Shown here: piece by piece, positions 1 through 9,991 of the stretch
Layout of the letters: every line of letters starts with the position of its first letter
How positions within the stretch are numbered: the first letter of the stretch is position 1
DNA from: Nocardia sp. NBC_00508
Lineage (GTDB): Bacteria > Actinomycetota > Actinomycetes > Mycobacteriales > Mycobacteriaceae
Direction: 5' to 3'
Assembly: GCF_036346875.1 (NCBI RefSeq)
Contig: NZ_CP107852.1
Span: 4,588,001 to 4,652,000 of the forward strand
Length of the DNA stretch: 64,000 nt
The notes under the pieces: generated by a model
What the model was told of the DNA's origin: nothing
What the model saw: only the letters and a program-made list of their open reading frames with translations
Database searches by the model: none
Translations under genes and position numbers: made by a program

Positions 1-23
1 CGCGCATTACAGTAGACAACACC

Positions 24-1583
24 ATGAGCGAAGCTGACCGCCCCGCCTTCTACATCACCACGGCCATCGCCTATCCGAACGGTGCGCCGCACATCGGGCA
101 TGCGTACGAGTACATCTCGGCCGACGCCATCGCCCGCTTCAAGCGGCTCGACGGGTACGACGTGTTCTTCATGACGGGCACCGACGAGCACGGTCAGAAG
201 ATGCAGCAGGCCGCGACCGCCGAGGGCATCCCGGTGGAGGAGCTCGCGGCGCGCAACTCCGATGTGTTCGAGGCGCTGGACAAGACGCTCGACATCTCCC
301 TCGACCGGTTCATCCGGACCACCGACGCGGACCACCAGGTGGCCAGCGCGGCGATCTGGGAGCGGATGCTCGCCAACGGCGACATCTACCTGGGCAACTA
401 CTCGGGCTGGTACTCGGTGCGCGACGAGGCGTTCTACGCCGACGAGGAGACCACGGTGCTGGAGGACGGCACTCGCGTCTCCACCGAGTCCAAGACGCCG
501 GTCACCTGGACGGAGGAGTCCAACTATTTCTTCCGGCTCTCGGCCTACCAGGACAAGCTGCTCGCGCTCTACGGTGAGCATCCCGAATTCATCGCGCCCG
601 CAACGCGTCGCAACGAGATCGTCAGCTACGTCAAGGCGGGGCTGAAGGATCTGTCCATCTCGCGCACCACCTTCGACTGGGGCGTGCCGGTGCCCGGCCA
701 TCCGGATCACGTCATGTACGTGTGGGTGGACGCGCTGACCAACTACATCACCGGCGTCGGCTTCCCGGACACCGAATCCGCCGCGTTCCGCAGGTTCTGG
801 CCCGCCGACGTGCACATCATCGGCAAGGACATCACCCGGTTCCACACGGTGTATTGGCCCGCGTTCCTGATGTCGGCCGGCGTGGAGCTGCCGAAACGCG
901 TCTTCGTGCACGGGTTCCTGTACAACAAGGGCGAGAAGATGTCCAAGTCGGTCGGCAACGTGGTCGACCCGCTGGAGCTGGTAGAGAACTACGGCTTGGA
1001 CGCGGTGCGCTTCTTCCTGCTGCGCGAGATCTCCTACGGCCAGGACGGCAGCTACAGCCATGAGGCGATCGTGGGCCGGATCAACAGCGACTTGGCCAAC
1101 GAGTTCGGCAATCTGGTGCAGCGCAGCACCAAGCTGGTCGCGCGGGACTGCGGCGGCGTGGTGCCGACCCCAGGCGAGTTCACCGCCGACGATCGCGCCC
1201 TGCTCGACCTCGCCGGCGGCCTGCTGGAGCGCTGCCGCACCGAATTCGACGGGCAACAGATGCATCTCGCGCTGGAGGCGATCTGGCTGACACTGGGCGA
1301 GACGAACAGGTACTTCTCCGCGCAGGCGCCATGGGCACTGGCGAAATCCGGCACGCCGGAGGACCTCGCCCGCGAGGCCACCGTGCTGTACGTGACGCTG
1401 GAGGTGCTGCGGATCGTCGCGATCCTGGTGCAGCCGGTGATGCCGGGGTCGGCGGGGCGCATCCTCGATCAACTGGGTCAGCAGAACCGGGTCTTCGCCG
1501 ACATCGCGACCGCGATCGAGCCCGGTGTGGCACTGCCCGCGCCGGAACCTGTTTTCCCCAAGTACCTCGAGCCGAAGGACTGA
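24..1583 (+). CDS. metG: Methionyl-tRNA synthetase
   Basis: Charges tRNA-Met with methionine in the cytoplasm; an essential class I aminoacyl-tRNA synthetase. The 519-residue product has the nucleotide-binding HIGH motif at residues 23-26 (PHIGHAYEY context) and the KMSKS loop at 305-309 (GEKMSKSVGN). Its length fits the short actinobacterial form that lacks a C-terminal tRNA-binding (EMAP-like) appendix. The ATG at 24 begins MSEADRPAFYITT, just ahead of the catalytic core. No clear Shine-Dalgarno is visible in the 23 bases before it, so it may be read from a short or leaderless transcript. The tatD gene that follows metG in M. tuberculosis is absent here. Identification is secure. Confidence 0.97.
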   Translation: MSEADRPAFYITTAIAYPNGAPHIGHAYEYISADAIARFKRLDGYDVFFMTGTDEHGQKMQQAATAEGIPVEELAARNSDVFEALDKTLDISLDRFIRTTDADHQVASAAIWERMLANGDIYLGNYSGWYSVRDEAFYADEETTVLEDGTRVSTESKTPVTWTEESNYFFRLSAYQDKLLALYGEHPEFIAPATRRNEIVSYVKAGLKDLSISRTTFDWGVPVPGHPDHVMYVWVDALTNYITGVGFPDTESAAFRRFWPADVHIIGKDITRFHTVYWPAFLMSAGVELPKRVFVHGFLYNKGEKMSKSVGNVVDPLELVENYGLDAVRFFLLREISYGQDGSYSHEAIVGRINSDLANEFGNLVQRSTKLVARDCGGVVPTPGEFTADDRALLDLAGGLLERCRTEFDGQQMHLALEAIWLTLGETNRYFSAQAPWALAKSGTPEDLAREATVLYVTLEVLRIVAILVQPVMPGSAGRILDQLGQQNRVFADIATAIEPGVALPAPEPVFPKYLEPKD

Positions 1584-1638
1584 CCCGGACGTGTCGCGCG
1601 CCGGAACATCAAGGCGCGCAGCACTTTCGCGCTGATCT

Positions 1639-1653
1639 CCGGCGGCCCGCCGG
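1639..1653. terminator. GC hairpin downstream of metG
   Basis: CCGGCG and CGCCGG form a perfect 6-bp stem around a 3-base loop, 56 bases after the metG stop. There is no T-tract, as is common in actinobacteria. A plausible terminator, but the call rests on the stem alone. Confidence 0.3.
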
Positions 1654-1797
1654 GGTGCGGATCCACCTGCCTACGTACCATGGAATGTGTTGTCGGATAA
1701 TGAAACACCGGTTCGCGGCCGTGCGGCGCCGTGGACTGTGTGCGATCGGTACGACGACGTCCCGTTCGGCATCGGTTCCGGCACAGAGAGGGCACCC

Positions 1798-2466
1798 ATG
1801 CGGCAGCAGCATGCGACGACATCCGTTCAGCGGTCCGGTTTCGCCGAGCGCCATCGGGCCGCGCGCGAAGCCGTGCTCACGTCGCAGCGCGGCAGGCTGG
1901 TCGAAGCCATGGTGGAGTGCGTGGACAGCAAAGGCTATCCCGCGACCACGCTCACCGATCTCGTTGCGCGAGCGCGGGTTTCGCGCACCACCTTCTACGA
2001 GCACTTCACCAATAAAGAGGAGTGCTTCGTCGAGGCGGTGCACACCGGGGTCGACATCGTGGCGACCCGGATCGCGGACGAACTCGGCCAACTGCCGCCG
2101 GACGCCGATCCGTACGCGAAGATCGAATCCATCGTCGTCACGTTCTGCCAGACCGTCGCCACCGAGCCGGATTTCGCGCGACTGGTGCTGGTGGAGTCCT
2201 TCAAAGTGAACCAGGCCGCCGTCGACTACCGTGACCTGGCCGTCGACCGTTTCGCCCAGCTGTATCGGCTGTTCTATGACGAGGCGCGTGCCGCCGATCC
2301 GACGCTGCCGGAGGTCTCGGACGAACTGATCGCCCTGATCCCGGACGCGATCGGCGAGCGGACGCGCCGCGTCATCATCGCCGAAGGACCCGCGCGGGTA
2401 CCGGAACTGGCGCCGCTGTTCGTCCAGTTCGTGATGACCACGCTGGGTCTCAGCGTTCCGGCGTGA
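1798..2466 (+). CDS. TetR family transcriptional regulator
   Basis: A 222-residue one-component regulator. The N-terminal helix-turn-helix is clear (DLVARARVSRTTFYEHF, roughly residues 48-64), followed by a variable all-helical ligand domain. The ATG at 1798 is preferred because GAGAGGG lies just upstream; an in-frame ATG at 1687 would add 37 unconserved residues. The gene stands alone after metG and converges on the PEP-mutase-like gene, whose stop lies 9 bases beyond. The ligand and target genes cannot be told from the sequence; the roughly 210-base upstream gap is the natural place for an autoregulatory site, but no strong palindrome is visible there. Confidence 0.88.
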   Translation: MRQQHATTSVQRSGFAERHRAAREAVLTSQRGRLVEAMVECVDSKGYPATTLTDLVARARVSRTTFYEHFTNKEECFVEAVHTGVDIVATRIADELGQLPPDADPYAKIESIVVTFCQTVATEPDFARLVLVESFKVNQAAVDYRDLAVDRFAQLYRLFYDEARAADPTLPEVSDELIALIPDAIGERTRRVIIAEGPARVPELAPLFVQFVMTTLGLSVPA

Positions 2467-2475
2467 CCGCCGCGG

Positions 2476-3228
2476 TCACTTCCAGCGATCGAGCAGGCGG
2501 TTGGTCTCCGTGGTCAGCGCGGCCTGCAAGAACGGGCCGAAGGTGATGCGGGCGACGCCCTGGTCGGCGAGGGTCGCCTTGTCGGCCTGATCCGGCAGAA
2601 CGGTGGCGCTCACCGGCAGCGGCAGCTCGCCGGTCAGACGGCGCATATCGGCGTCGGCGTGGCGGCCCACCGGGAACAGCACGTCGGCGCCCGCCTCGGC
2701 GGCCAACTTCAGGCGCTCGATGGCGCGGTCGACGCGGTCGGCGTCGTCGCCGTCCTGGCGCAGGAACAGGTCCGTGCGCGCGTTGATCACCACGTGCACG
2801 CCCGCGGCGTCGGCGGACTTGCGCAAGCCGTGCACGAGGTCGGCATGCTCCTGGGCCGAGCGCAGCCGTTTGCCCTCGCTGTGCACGGTGTCCTCGATAT
2901 TGAGCCCGATCGCACCCGCCTCGAGCAAGCCGTCGATCAGCCGCGCTGGTTCCAGTCCGTACCCCGACTCGATGTCGACCGACACCGGAACATCCACCGC
3001 GGCGGTGATCTGCTCGACCCGTGTCAGTGACTCGTCGAACGTCATCCCTTCGCCGTCGCCGCGCCCGATCGAATCGGCCAGCGGATGACTGCCCACCGTC
3101 ACGGCCGAGAAGCCCGCCTCGACGGCGACCTTCGCGGACCAGGCATCCCACACCGTCGGAAAGACTCCGGGATCTCCCGGCCGATGCAACCCGAGAAACG
3201 ATTTGGCCTTGCTCTCCAGAGAAGTCAT
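2476..3228 (-). CDS. Isocitrate lyase/PEP mutase family protein
   Basis: A 250-residue TIM-barrel enzyme of the isocitrate lyase/phosphoenolpyruvate phosphomutase superfamily, which makes or breaks C-C or C-P bonds next to a 2-oxoacid using Mg2+. Family marks include TVWDAWSAKVAVEAGFSAVTVGS, the metal-site run DIESGYG, GLNIEDTVHS and INARTDLFL. The usual PEP-mutase lid Cys motif (KKCGH-like) is not evident, so it is more likely a lyase or hydrolase-type member than a mutase. Start is uncertain: ATG at 3228 (MTSLESKAKSF) looks like relatives, while ATG at 3240 would add four residues. It converges with the TetR gene at 1798. The substrate is unknown. Confidence 0.85.
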   Translation of the reverse strand: MTSLESKAKSFLGLHRPGDPGVFPTVWDAWSAKVAVEAGFSAVTVGSHPLADSIGRGDGEGMTFDESLTRVEQITAAVDVPVSVDIESGYGLEPARLIDGLLEAGAIGLNIEDTVHSEGKRLRSAQEHADLVHGLRKSADAAGVHVVINARTDLFLRQDGDDADRVDRAIERLKLAAEAGADVLFPVGRHADADMRRLTGELPLPVSATVLPDQADKATLADQGVARITFGPFLQAALTTETNRLLDRWK

Positions 3229-3323
3229 ACCGACGATCATGCCCGCCGCACCGCACGCGGCACCAGCGCCACCCCGACTCGTGCACGGCGCGGGAGCGTC
3301 AGGTCCGGCGTGTGCACCCAGGG

Positions 3324-4160
3324 CTAGGGGGTGCGACGGGCCGTGAGCACCGCGTCGTAGAGTTCGCGTCGCGAGACGGCGTGCGCGGCGGCGATTTCGG
3401 CGCAGGCGTCCTTGAGGCGGATGCCGGTGGCCGTGCGGGCCTCGACCGCGTCGACCAGGTCGGCGGGGTCGGCGGCAGTCGGCTGAGCGCCCGCCAGGAC
3501 CACGGTGATCTCGCCGCGCGCGCCGTCGACCGCCCAGGCGGCGAGTTCGGCGAGGGTGCCGCGGATCACTTCCTCGTAGGTCTTGGTCAGCTCGCGGCAG
3601 ACGGCGGCGCGTCGATCCGGTCCGAGGATCTCCACCGCGTCGGTGAGGCAGTCGGCGAGCCGGTGTGGCGCCTCGAAGAAGACGCAGGCGCGCGGCTCGG
3701 CGGCCAAGGTGCGCAACCATTCCCGGCGCTGGCCGGATTTGCGCGGCGGGAATCCGTCGAAGCAGAACCGCTCCACCGGCAGGCCCGACAGAGCCAGTGC
3801 GGTGGTCACCGCCGAGGGGCCGGGCAGGCACGTCACCGGGAGGTTGTGCTCGACGCAGGCCGCGACCATCCGATATCCCGGGTCACTGACCGACGGCATG
3901 CCCGCGTCGGTCACCAGCAGCACCGTGCGCCCGGCGGTGATCTCGTCGAGCAGCATCGGGATCCGCGCTGTCTCCACGTGGTCGTAGAAGCTGACCACGC
4001 GGCCGGTGATCCCGACGTCCAGAGCCTTGGCCAGGGACTTCGTGCGCCGGGTGTCTTCGGCGGCGACGATATCGGCCGTGGCCAGCGCCTCCCGCAGGCG
4101 CTGCGAGGCATCGCCGATGTCGCCCATCGGTGTCGCCGCGAGTACCAGCCTGCCCGTCAC
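3324..4160 (-). CDS. rsmI: 16S rRNA (cytidine(1402)-2'-O)-methyltransferase
   Basis: Methylates the 2'-OH of C1402 in the decoding centre of 16S rRNA using SAM. The 278-residue protein has the tetrapyrrole-methylase fold: LAATPMGDIGD at the N terminus, AAEDTRRTK near residue 34, TDAGMPSVSDPG near 85 and LPGPSAVTTALALSG near 110, all hallmarks of RsmI. Length is normal. In M. tuberculosis the homologue (Rv1003) also lies near metG, so this is part of a conserved neighbourhood, though the intervening genes differ here. Upstream is a tandem pair of the dispersed intergenic repeat instead of a clean promoter region. Confidence 0.95.
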   Translation of the reverse strand: MTGRLVLAATPMGDIGDASQRLREALATADIVAAEDTRRTKSLAKALDVGITGRVVSFYDHVETARIPMLLDEITAGRTVLLVTDAGMPSVSDPGYRMVAACVEHNLPVTCLPGPSAVTTALALSGLPVERFCFDGFPPRKSGQRREWLRTLAAEPRACVFFEAPHRLADCLTDAVEILGPDRRAAVCRELTKTYEEVIRGTLAELAAWAVDGARGEITVVLAGAQPTAADPADLVDAVEARTATGIRLKDACAEIAAAHAVSRRELYDAVLTARRTP

Positions 4161-4177
4161 TCCCCCGCCTCTCTCCC

Positions 4178-4403
4178 CCGCCTCTCCGAGTCTTTAGGCC
4201 GTACCGTCGGGTGACGCGGGGTTTGCATTCAGGTCCTGCGTTGGGTACCGCTCGAGTTCTGGCGTACCCGGTGAGTTGCTTATCCGCCTCTCCGGGTCTT
4301 CAGGCCGTACTAGTGGGTGACGCAGGATTCGCGTTCAGGTCCTGCGTTTGGATGCCGCTCGAGTCCTGGGCGTACCCGGTGAGTTACCCATGTTCTCACG
4401 AAA
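4178..4403 (+). repeat. Two tandem copies of a dispersed ~110-bp intergenic repeat
   Basis: Copy 1 runs from about 4178 to 4283 and copy 2 from about 4284 to 4403, head to tail. Both begin CCGCCTCTCCG and share GTCTT(T/C)AGGCCGTAC, a central CAGGTCCTGCGTT and the end CGTACCCGGTGAGTT. Copy 2 continues into ACCCATGTTCTCACG. The same unit recurs at 31034-31145, 33874-33990 and 34369-34489. It fills the gap between rsmI and the ABC-F gene, both on the minus strand. Short frames inside it look like spurious proteins. Confidence 0.85.
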
Positions 4404-4481
4404 TCAGTTGGTTGCGTATTCCGGTGTCGGCGAGGTCCCTGGGCATGCCTCACAGTCTGTCCCGGGGCCATGTCTCGCCGC

Positions 4482-6284
<1,803 letters not shown>

Positions 6285-6383
6285 GAATCCTTCCGTGTCT
6301 TGCGCAAACGGGCCGATGATGGCCCCGGGCCAGCGTACCGACCGGCGTGGGCGGGCTTTCCTCCCGGCGAACCGGGCGCTTGC

Positions 6384-6403
6384 GGAACGAACATCGTTCG
6401 TCT
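6384..6403. promoter_or_regulatory. Imperfect TetR-type operator
   Basis: GGAACGAAC, spacer ATC, then GTTCGTCT: an imperfect copy of the perfect palindrome found 26 bases downstream. The paired sites share the core AACGAAC-N3-GTTCGT, as expected for cooperative binding by a TetR dimer. The site lies between the divergent ABC-F and luciferase-like genes. Confidence 0.6.
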
Positions 6404-6410
6404 AGATTCG

Positions 6411-6437
6411 CTTGGAACGAACAACGTTCGTTCCAAG
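6411..6437. promoter_or_regulatory. Perfect 12-bp inverted repeat, TetR-type operator
   Basis: Left arm CTTGGAACGAAC (6411-6422), spacer AAC, right arm GTTCGTTCCAAG (6426-6437), with no mismatch. Size and symmetry fit a TetR-family operator. It lies 119 bases before the luciferase-like gene start and about 127 bases before the ABC-F start, so it could control either. No TetR gene is adjacent. Confidence 0.7.
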
Positions 6438-6555
6438 TAACCGATCCGGCGCTCCCCAGAAGTACAGCCGCAGAATGGGAGCCCCACCTCGTCAAACGGG
6501 GGTGTTCGGCGGGCGGCACCGTTCCCATTCCGCTTCGCTCCTCTGGAGGATTCCC

Positions 6556-7404
6556 ATGCATGTCGGCCTCGGCCTGCCCATTTCCGATCCCGCCGCCCTG
6601 CTCGACTGGGCCCGGCGCGCCGACGCGGGCCCGTTCCGCACGCTCGGCCTGCTCGACCGCTTGGTCTACGACAACCCCGAACCCTTGATCGCGCTGGCGA
6701 CCATCGCCGGGGCGACCGCCAGAATCAAGGTCCAGACCGAAGTGCTGCTCGCGCCGCTGCGTGACCCGGTGCTGCTCGCCAAACAGGTCGCGACGCTGGA
6801 CCGGATGTCCGGCGGCCGCCTGGTGCTCGGCCTCGGGGTCGGCGGACGCGCGGACGATCACCTCGCTTCCGGCACCGACCTGCGCACCCGTGGTCGCCGC
6901 CTCGACGAGCAACTCGCGCTCATGCGCCGCCTGTGGTCCGGAGTGCCCTACAGCGACGAGTGCGGGCCGATTGGACCCGCGCCGCTGCGGCCGGAAGGTC
7001 CCGAAATCTTGTTCGGCGGTTTCCAACCCGCGGCGCTCGCGCGAGTCGGCCGGTGGGGCAGCGGCTTTCTCGCCGCCGCACCGCCTTCGTGGGCAGGCGG
7101 CCTGTTCGACACCGTGCGCCGCTCATGGAAGGACCACGGCAGGTCCGGAGCGCCCCGCATCGTCGCCCAGGTCAACGTGGCGCTCGGCCCGCCGGAGGTC
7201 ATCGATGCGGCCCGCGCCGCGATGGGCGCCTACTACGAGTTCACCGGACGCGCCCAGTCCATGGTCTCCGGGATGCTCACCACACCGGACGAAATCCGCA
7301 CAGCTATCGCACAATTCGAAGATCTCGGCGCCGACGAGGTGATGCTCTACTGCTACGGACGCGATGTCGACCAAGTCGATCGGCTGGCCGACGTCGTCTC
7401 CTGA
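6556..7404 (+). CDS. LLM class flavin-dependent oxidoreductase
   Basis: A 282-residue TIM-barrel protein of the bacterial-luciferase-like monooxygenase family, which uses FMN or F420 to oxidise small molecules. It starts MHVGLGLPISDP, and has TEVLLAPLRDPVLLAKQVATLD and GRLVLGLGVGGR, the family's central barrel strands. ATG 6556 follows a strong GGAGGA (6545-6550). An upstream in-frame ATG at 6412 lies inside the palindromic operator and is rejected. The tandem operators upstream suggest repression by a TetR regulator encoded elsewhere. Substrate and cofactor (FMN or F420) cannot be decided from sequence. Confidence 0.88.
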   Translation: MHVGLGLPISDPAALLDWARRADAGPFRTLGLLDRLVYDNPEPLIALATIAGATARIKVQTEVLLAPLRDPVLLAKQVATLDRMSGGRLVLGLGVGGRADDHLASGTDLRTRGRRLDEQLALMRRLWSGVPYSDECGPIGPAPLRPEGPEILFGGFQPAALARVGRWGSGFLAAAPPSWAGGLFDTVRRSWKDHGRSGAPRIVAQVNVALGPPEVIDAARAAMGAYYEFTGRAQSMVSGMLTTPDEIRTAIAQFEDLGADEVMLYCYGRDVDQVDRLADVVS

Positions 7405-7441
7405 CCCAACGGCCGCGCCCGCGAGCGGCGGCGCGCGCCGG

Positions 7442-8377
7442 TCAGTGCTTCCCGGACGCGTCGGCGCTCAGAACGCGCGCGCCCGGCACCGGGCCGCTGG
7501 CCGTGCGCACGCTGCGGCACACGCCCGCGCCCGCGAGTTCGGCCGCCACCGATATCGCGGATTCCTCGCTCTCGCACAGGAACGCGCAGGTGGGTCCGGA
7601 GCCCGACACCAGCCCGGCCAGTGCGCCCGCGGTCACGCCCGCGCGCAGCGTGCGCCGCAGTTCCGGCTTCAGCGACAGCGCCGCCGCCTGCAAGTCGTTG
7701 CCGAGTAGCGGAGCGAGCTGGTGCGGATCGCCGGAGGCCAGCGCCTGCATCAGTCGCTGCGGCACCCCGAGCCGAGGGGGTTCGCCATGCTCGCGGAGCC
7801 GATCGAGTTCGGCGAAAACGGCCGGAGTGGCCAGGCCCCCCTTCGCGAAGGCGAGCACCCAGTGAAACGTGTTACGGGACAGCACCGGAAGCAGCCGTTC
7901 CCCGCGGCCCGTGCCCAGCGCGGTGCCGCCGTGCAGCGCGAACGGGACATCACTGCCCAGTTCGGCGGCCACCGCACCGAGTTCGTCCCGGGACAGGCCC
8001 AGGTCCCACAGCTCGTTCAGCCCGACCAGCGCCGCGGCGGCATCCGCGCTGCCGCCCGCCATGCCGCCCGCCACCGGAATGCCTTTGCTGATGGCGATTT
8101 CCACCAGGGGCGCGCGGCCGCCGAGGTGCGCGAGCCGGACGGCCGCCTTCCAGACCAGGTTCGTCCGGTCGGTCGGCACCTCGGCCGCGCCCTCGCCGGT
8201 GACCCGGACGGCGAGCGAAGCCGACGGCGCGATCTGCACATCGTCGCTCAGGGACAGCGCCTGGAATACCGTGGTCAGGTCGTGATAGCCATCGGCGCGC
8301 AGGTCGCCGACTCCGAGATGGAGGTTCACCTTCGACGGCGCGCGCACGGTGACGGGACTCGGCACTACGGACAGCAC
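7442..8377 (-). CDS. ispE: 4-diphosphocytidyl-2-C-methyl-D-erythritol kinase
   Basis: Phosphorylates CDP-ME in the MEP pathway for isoprenoid precursors. This GHMP kinase begins VTVRAPSKVNLHLGVGD and has DGYHDLTTVFQA plus the ATP-binding glycine-rich loop GGMAGGSADAAAALVG near residues 103-118. The C-terminal GSGPTCAFLCES is also typical. The GTG at 8377 gives 311 residues and places the first strand as in mycobacterial IspE; an in-frame ATG at 8419 would add 14 residues that look unrelated. In M. tuberculosis ispE follows rpfB and ksgA, but here its upstream neighbour is an unrelated SDR gene, so the locus has been rearranged. Confidence 0.93.
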   Translation of the reverse strand: MLSVVPSPVTVRAPSKVNLHLGVGDLRADGYHDLTTVFQALSLSDDVQIAPSASLAVRVTGEGAAEVPTDRTNLVWKAAVRLAHLGGRAPLVEIAISKGIPVAGGMAGGSADAAAALVGLNELWDLGLSRDELGAVAAELGSDVPFALHGGTALGTGRGERLLPVLSRNTFHWVLAFAKGGLATPAVFAELDRLREHGEPPRLGVPQRLMQALASGDPHQLAPLLGNDLQAAALSLKPELRRTLRAGVTAGALAGLVSGSGPTCAFLCESEESAISVAAELAGAGVCRSVRTASGPVPGARVLSADASGKH

Positions 8378-8393
8378 GGTGCACAAGCCTAAT

Positions 8394-8487
8394 GGCGGAG
8401 CCTGACGAAGTCTGTCCATAACCCACGCCTTGCCGGGTGCAGACTCGAGTCGGCCGCGTAACGGGCGCAGCCGACGAAGTCCGTTCC
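8394..8487. repeat. Short imperfect direct repeat
   Basis: GGCGGAGCCTGACGAAGTCTGT (from 8394) recurs as a close variant, GGCGCAGCCGACGAAGTCCGT, from 8464, about 70 bases later. It lies between the SDR and ispE genes, both on the minus strand. Function unknown. Confidence 0.5.
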
Positions 8488-8497
8488 CAGACCCGCC

Positions 8498-8548
8498 CGG
8501 CCGAGCGAATGCGAAGGCAGCCGCATGGCAGGTGCAGTCGCTCGGCCG
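8498..8548 (-). terminator. Hairpin downstream of the SDR gene
   Basis: CGGCCGAGCGA (8498-8508) pairs perfectly with TCGCTCGGCCG (8538-8548). The loop contains a second small stem (ATGCG/CGCAT). It lies 20 bases after the stop of the minus-strand SDR gene and is probably its terminator, although no T-tract follows. Confidence 0.55.
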
Positions 8549-8567
8549 TGGCAGCCGCTTCGGTTAC

Positions 8568-9320
8568 TCAAAGCAGCGCGCCGCCGGTGGCGTCGATCCA
8601 CTGTCCGGTGACCCACCGTGCGTCGTCGGAGGCGAGGAAACCGACGATGTCGGCCACGTCGGCGGAGTGCCCCACCCGATGGAACGGAGACATCGCCGTC
8701 ACCATCGCCTCGACTTCGGGATCGCGCAGCCAGCTCGCGTTCATGTCGGTGTCGATCACTCCTGGCCCCACCGCGTTCACCGTGATGCCGCGCGCGCCGA
8801 CCTCCTTGGCCAGCACGCTGGTGAAGCTGTCGATCGCGGCTTTGGTCATGGTGTAGGCGATCAGCTGCGGCATGCGCGCACCGTGGGTGAGGCCGGTGGA
8901 GATGTTGACGATCCGGCCGCCCGCCCGCAACCGGTCCAGGCCGAGGCGGGTGATGAAGAACGGCGCTTTGGCGTTGATCGCGAAGACCCGGTCGAACGCC
9001 CCCTCGTCGGTCCCCGCGATCGGCTCGCGGATGCCATCGGTGCCCGCGTTGTTCACCAGGATGTCCAGCCCGTCGGCATGTGCGTCGAAAGCGGCCCACA
9101 GGGTCGCGGCGTCGCCCGGCACACCCAGTTCGGCGCGGATCGCGAACGCTTCGCCGCCTGCGGCTTCGATCGCGGCGACGGTCGCCTTGGCCGCCTGCTC
9201 GTTGCCGTTGTAGTGGACCGCGACCCGTGCGCCCTCACGCCCGAGTCGTTCGGCTATGGCCCGTCCGATTCCCCGGCTGGCTCCGGTCACCAATGCCGTC
9301 TTACCCGTCAGCGTGCCCAT
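8568..9320 (-). CDS. SDR family oxidoreductase
   Basis: A 250-residue classical short-chain dehydrogenase/reductase, NAD(P)-dependent and cytosolic. Residues 1-20 carry the Rossmann motif TGASRGIGRA. Further on are NNAGTDG, and YTMTKAAID with the catalytic Tyr-x3-Lys, although the Tyr context is YTMTK rather than the usual YxxSK. The C-terminal FLASDDARWVTGQ is typical of the glucose-1-dehydrogenase-like subgroup. It is divergent from the TetR gene at 9398. Two TAGCG-N2-CGCTA palindromes in the shared promoter indicate control by that regulator. Substrate unknown. Confidence 0.92.
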   Translation of the reverse strand: MGTLTGKTALVTGASRGIGRAIAERLGREGARVAVHYNGNEQAAKATVAAIEAAGGEAFAIRAELGVPGDAATLWAAFDAHADGLDILVNNAGTDGIREPIAGTDEGAFDRVFAINAKAPFFITRLGLDRLRAGGRIVNISTGLTHGARMPQLIAYTMTKAAIDSFTSVLAKEVGARGITVNAVGPGVIDTDMNASWLRDPEVEAMVTAMSPFHRVGHSADVADIVGFLASDDARWVTGQWIDATGGALL

Positions 9321-9336
9321 GCCGGGCCCCTTTCTC

Positions 9337-9348
9337 TAGCGGTCGCTA
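9337..9348. promoter_or_regulatory. TetR operator, site 1
   Basis: TAGCGGTCGCTA, a palindrome TAGCG-N2-CGCTA, 17 bases upstream of the SDR start. Paired with the site at 9373, centre-to-centre spacing 36 bp. Probably the binding site of the divergent TetR regulator. Confidence 0.65.
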
Positions 9349-9372
9349 CAGAAAGTAAAGTAGCACATTGTC

Positions 9373-9384
9373 TAGCGAGCGCTA
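9373..9384. promoter_or_regulatory. TetR operator, site 2
   Basis: TAGCGAGCGCTA, the second TAGCG-N2-CGCTA palindrome, 14 bases before the TetR start codon at 9398. Its position predicts autorepression. Confidence 0.65.
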
Positions 9385-9397
9385 TAAAATTCTGGGC

Positions 9398-9991
9398 ATG
9401 GGTACCACGACCCGGGGACGACCCCGATCCTTCGACCGGGACGCGGCGCTGGATCAGGCCATGCGGCTGTTCTGGGCGCGCGGGTACGAAGCCACCTCGA
9501 TCGGCGACCTGACCGCGGCCATGGGCATCGGGGCGCCGAGCCTCTACGCGGCGTTCGGTGACAAGAAGACGCTGTTCGGCGAGGCGGTCGCGAGTTTCGG
9601 CGCACGCTACGGCGGATTTGTCACGCGTGCGCTGGCCGAGGAGGCGACCGCGGAGGCGGCGGTTGCGCGGATCTTGCACGAGGCGGCGACGGAGTACACC
9701 CGGCCGGATTGCCCGCACGGTTGCCTGGTGATCAGCGCGGGTGTCAACACCACCAACACCGAGATAGCCGACCTGCTCCGCGATATGCGCAACTGGAACG
9801 CCGACAGGTTCGCCGCTCGCATTCAGGCCGATATCGACGCGGGCCTGCTACCGGCCCATCCGGACGCGCGCACGCTGGCTCGCTACGTCGCCACGATCAT
9901 GCAGGGTATGTCGCAGGCGGCCAGGGACGGCGCGAGCCGGGCGGAACTCGAGCGGGTGGCCGAGATGGCGATGCGGGGGTGGGGGACCTAG
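9398..9991 (+). CDS. TetR family regulator of the divergent SDR
   Basis: A 197-residue TetR regulator. It starts MGTTTRGRPRSFDRDAALDQ, with the helix-turn-helix SIGDLTAAMGIGAPSLYAAFGDK at about residues 36-58. The GRPRxFD start and this recognition helix are typical of the subgroup that controls divergent short-chain dehydrogenases. ATG 9398 is chosen because the in-frame ATG at 9368 lies upstream of the operator-like palindrome at 9373. Its stop TAG overlaps the stop of the opposing Abi-alpha gene in a shared CTAG (9988-9991). Confidence 0.92.
   Translation: MGTTTRGRPRSFDRDAALDQAMRLFWARGYEATSIGDLTAAMGIGAPSLYAAFGDKKTLFGEAVASFGARYGGFVTRALAEEATAEAAVARILHEAATEYTRPDCPHGCLVISAGVNTTNTEIADLLRDMRNWNADRFAARIQADIDAGLLPAHPDARTLARYVATIMQGMSQAARDGASRAELERVAEMAMRGWGT

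Noticed and set aside
1..23. SAM or T-box riboswitch before metG
   Set aside because: Only 23 bases are visible, with no structure, so nothing can be claimed.
9368..9398. Upstream start for the TetR gene at 9398
   Set aside because: It would run through the palindromic operator and adds ten residues not seen in relatives.
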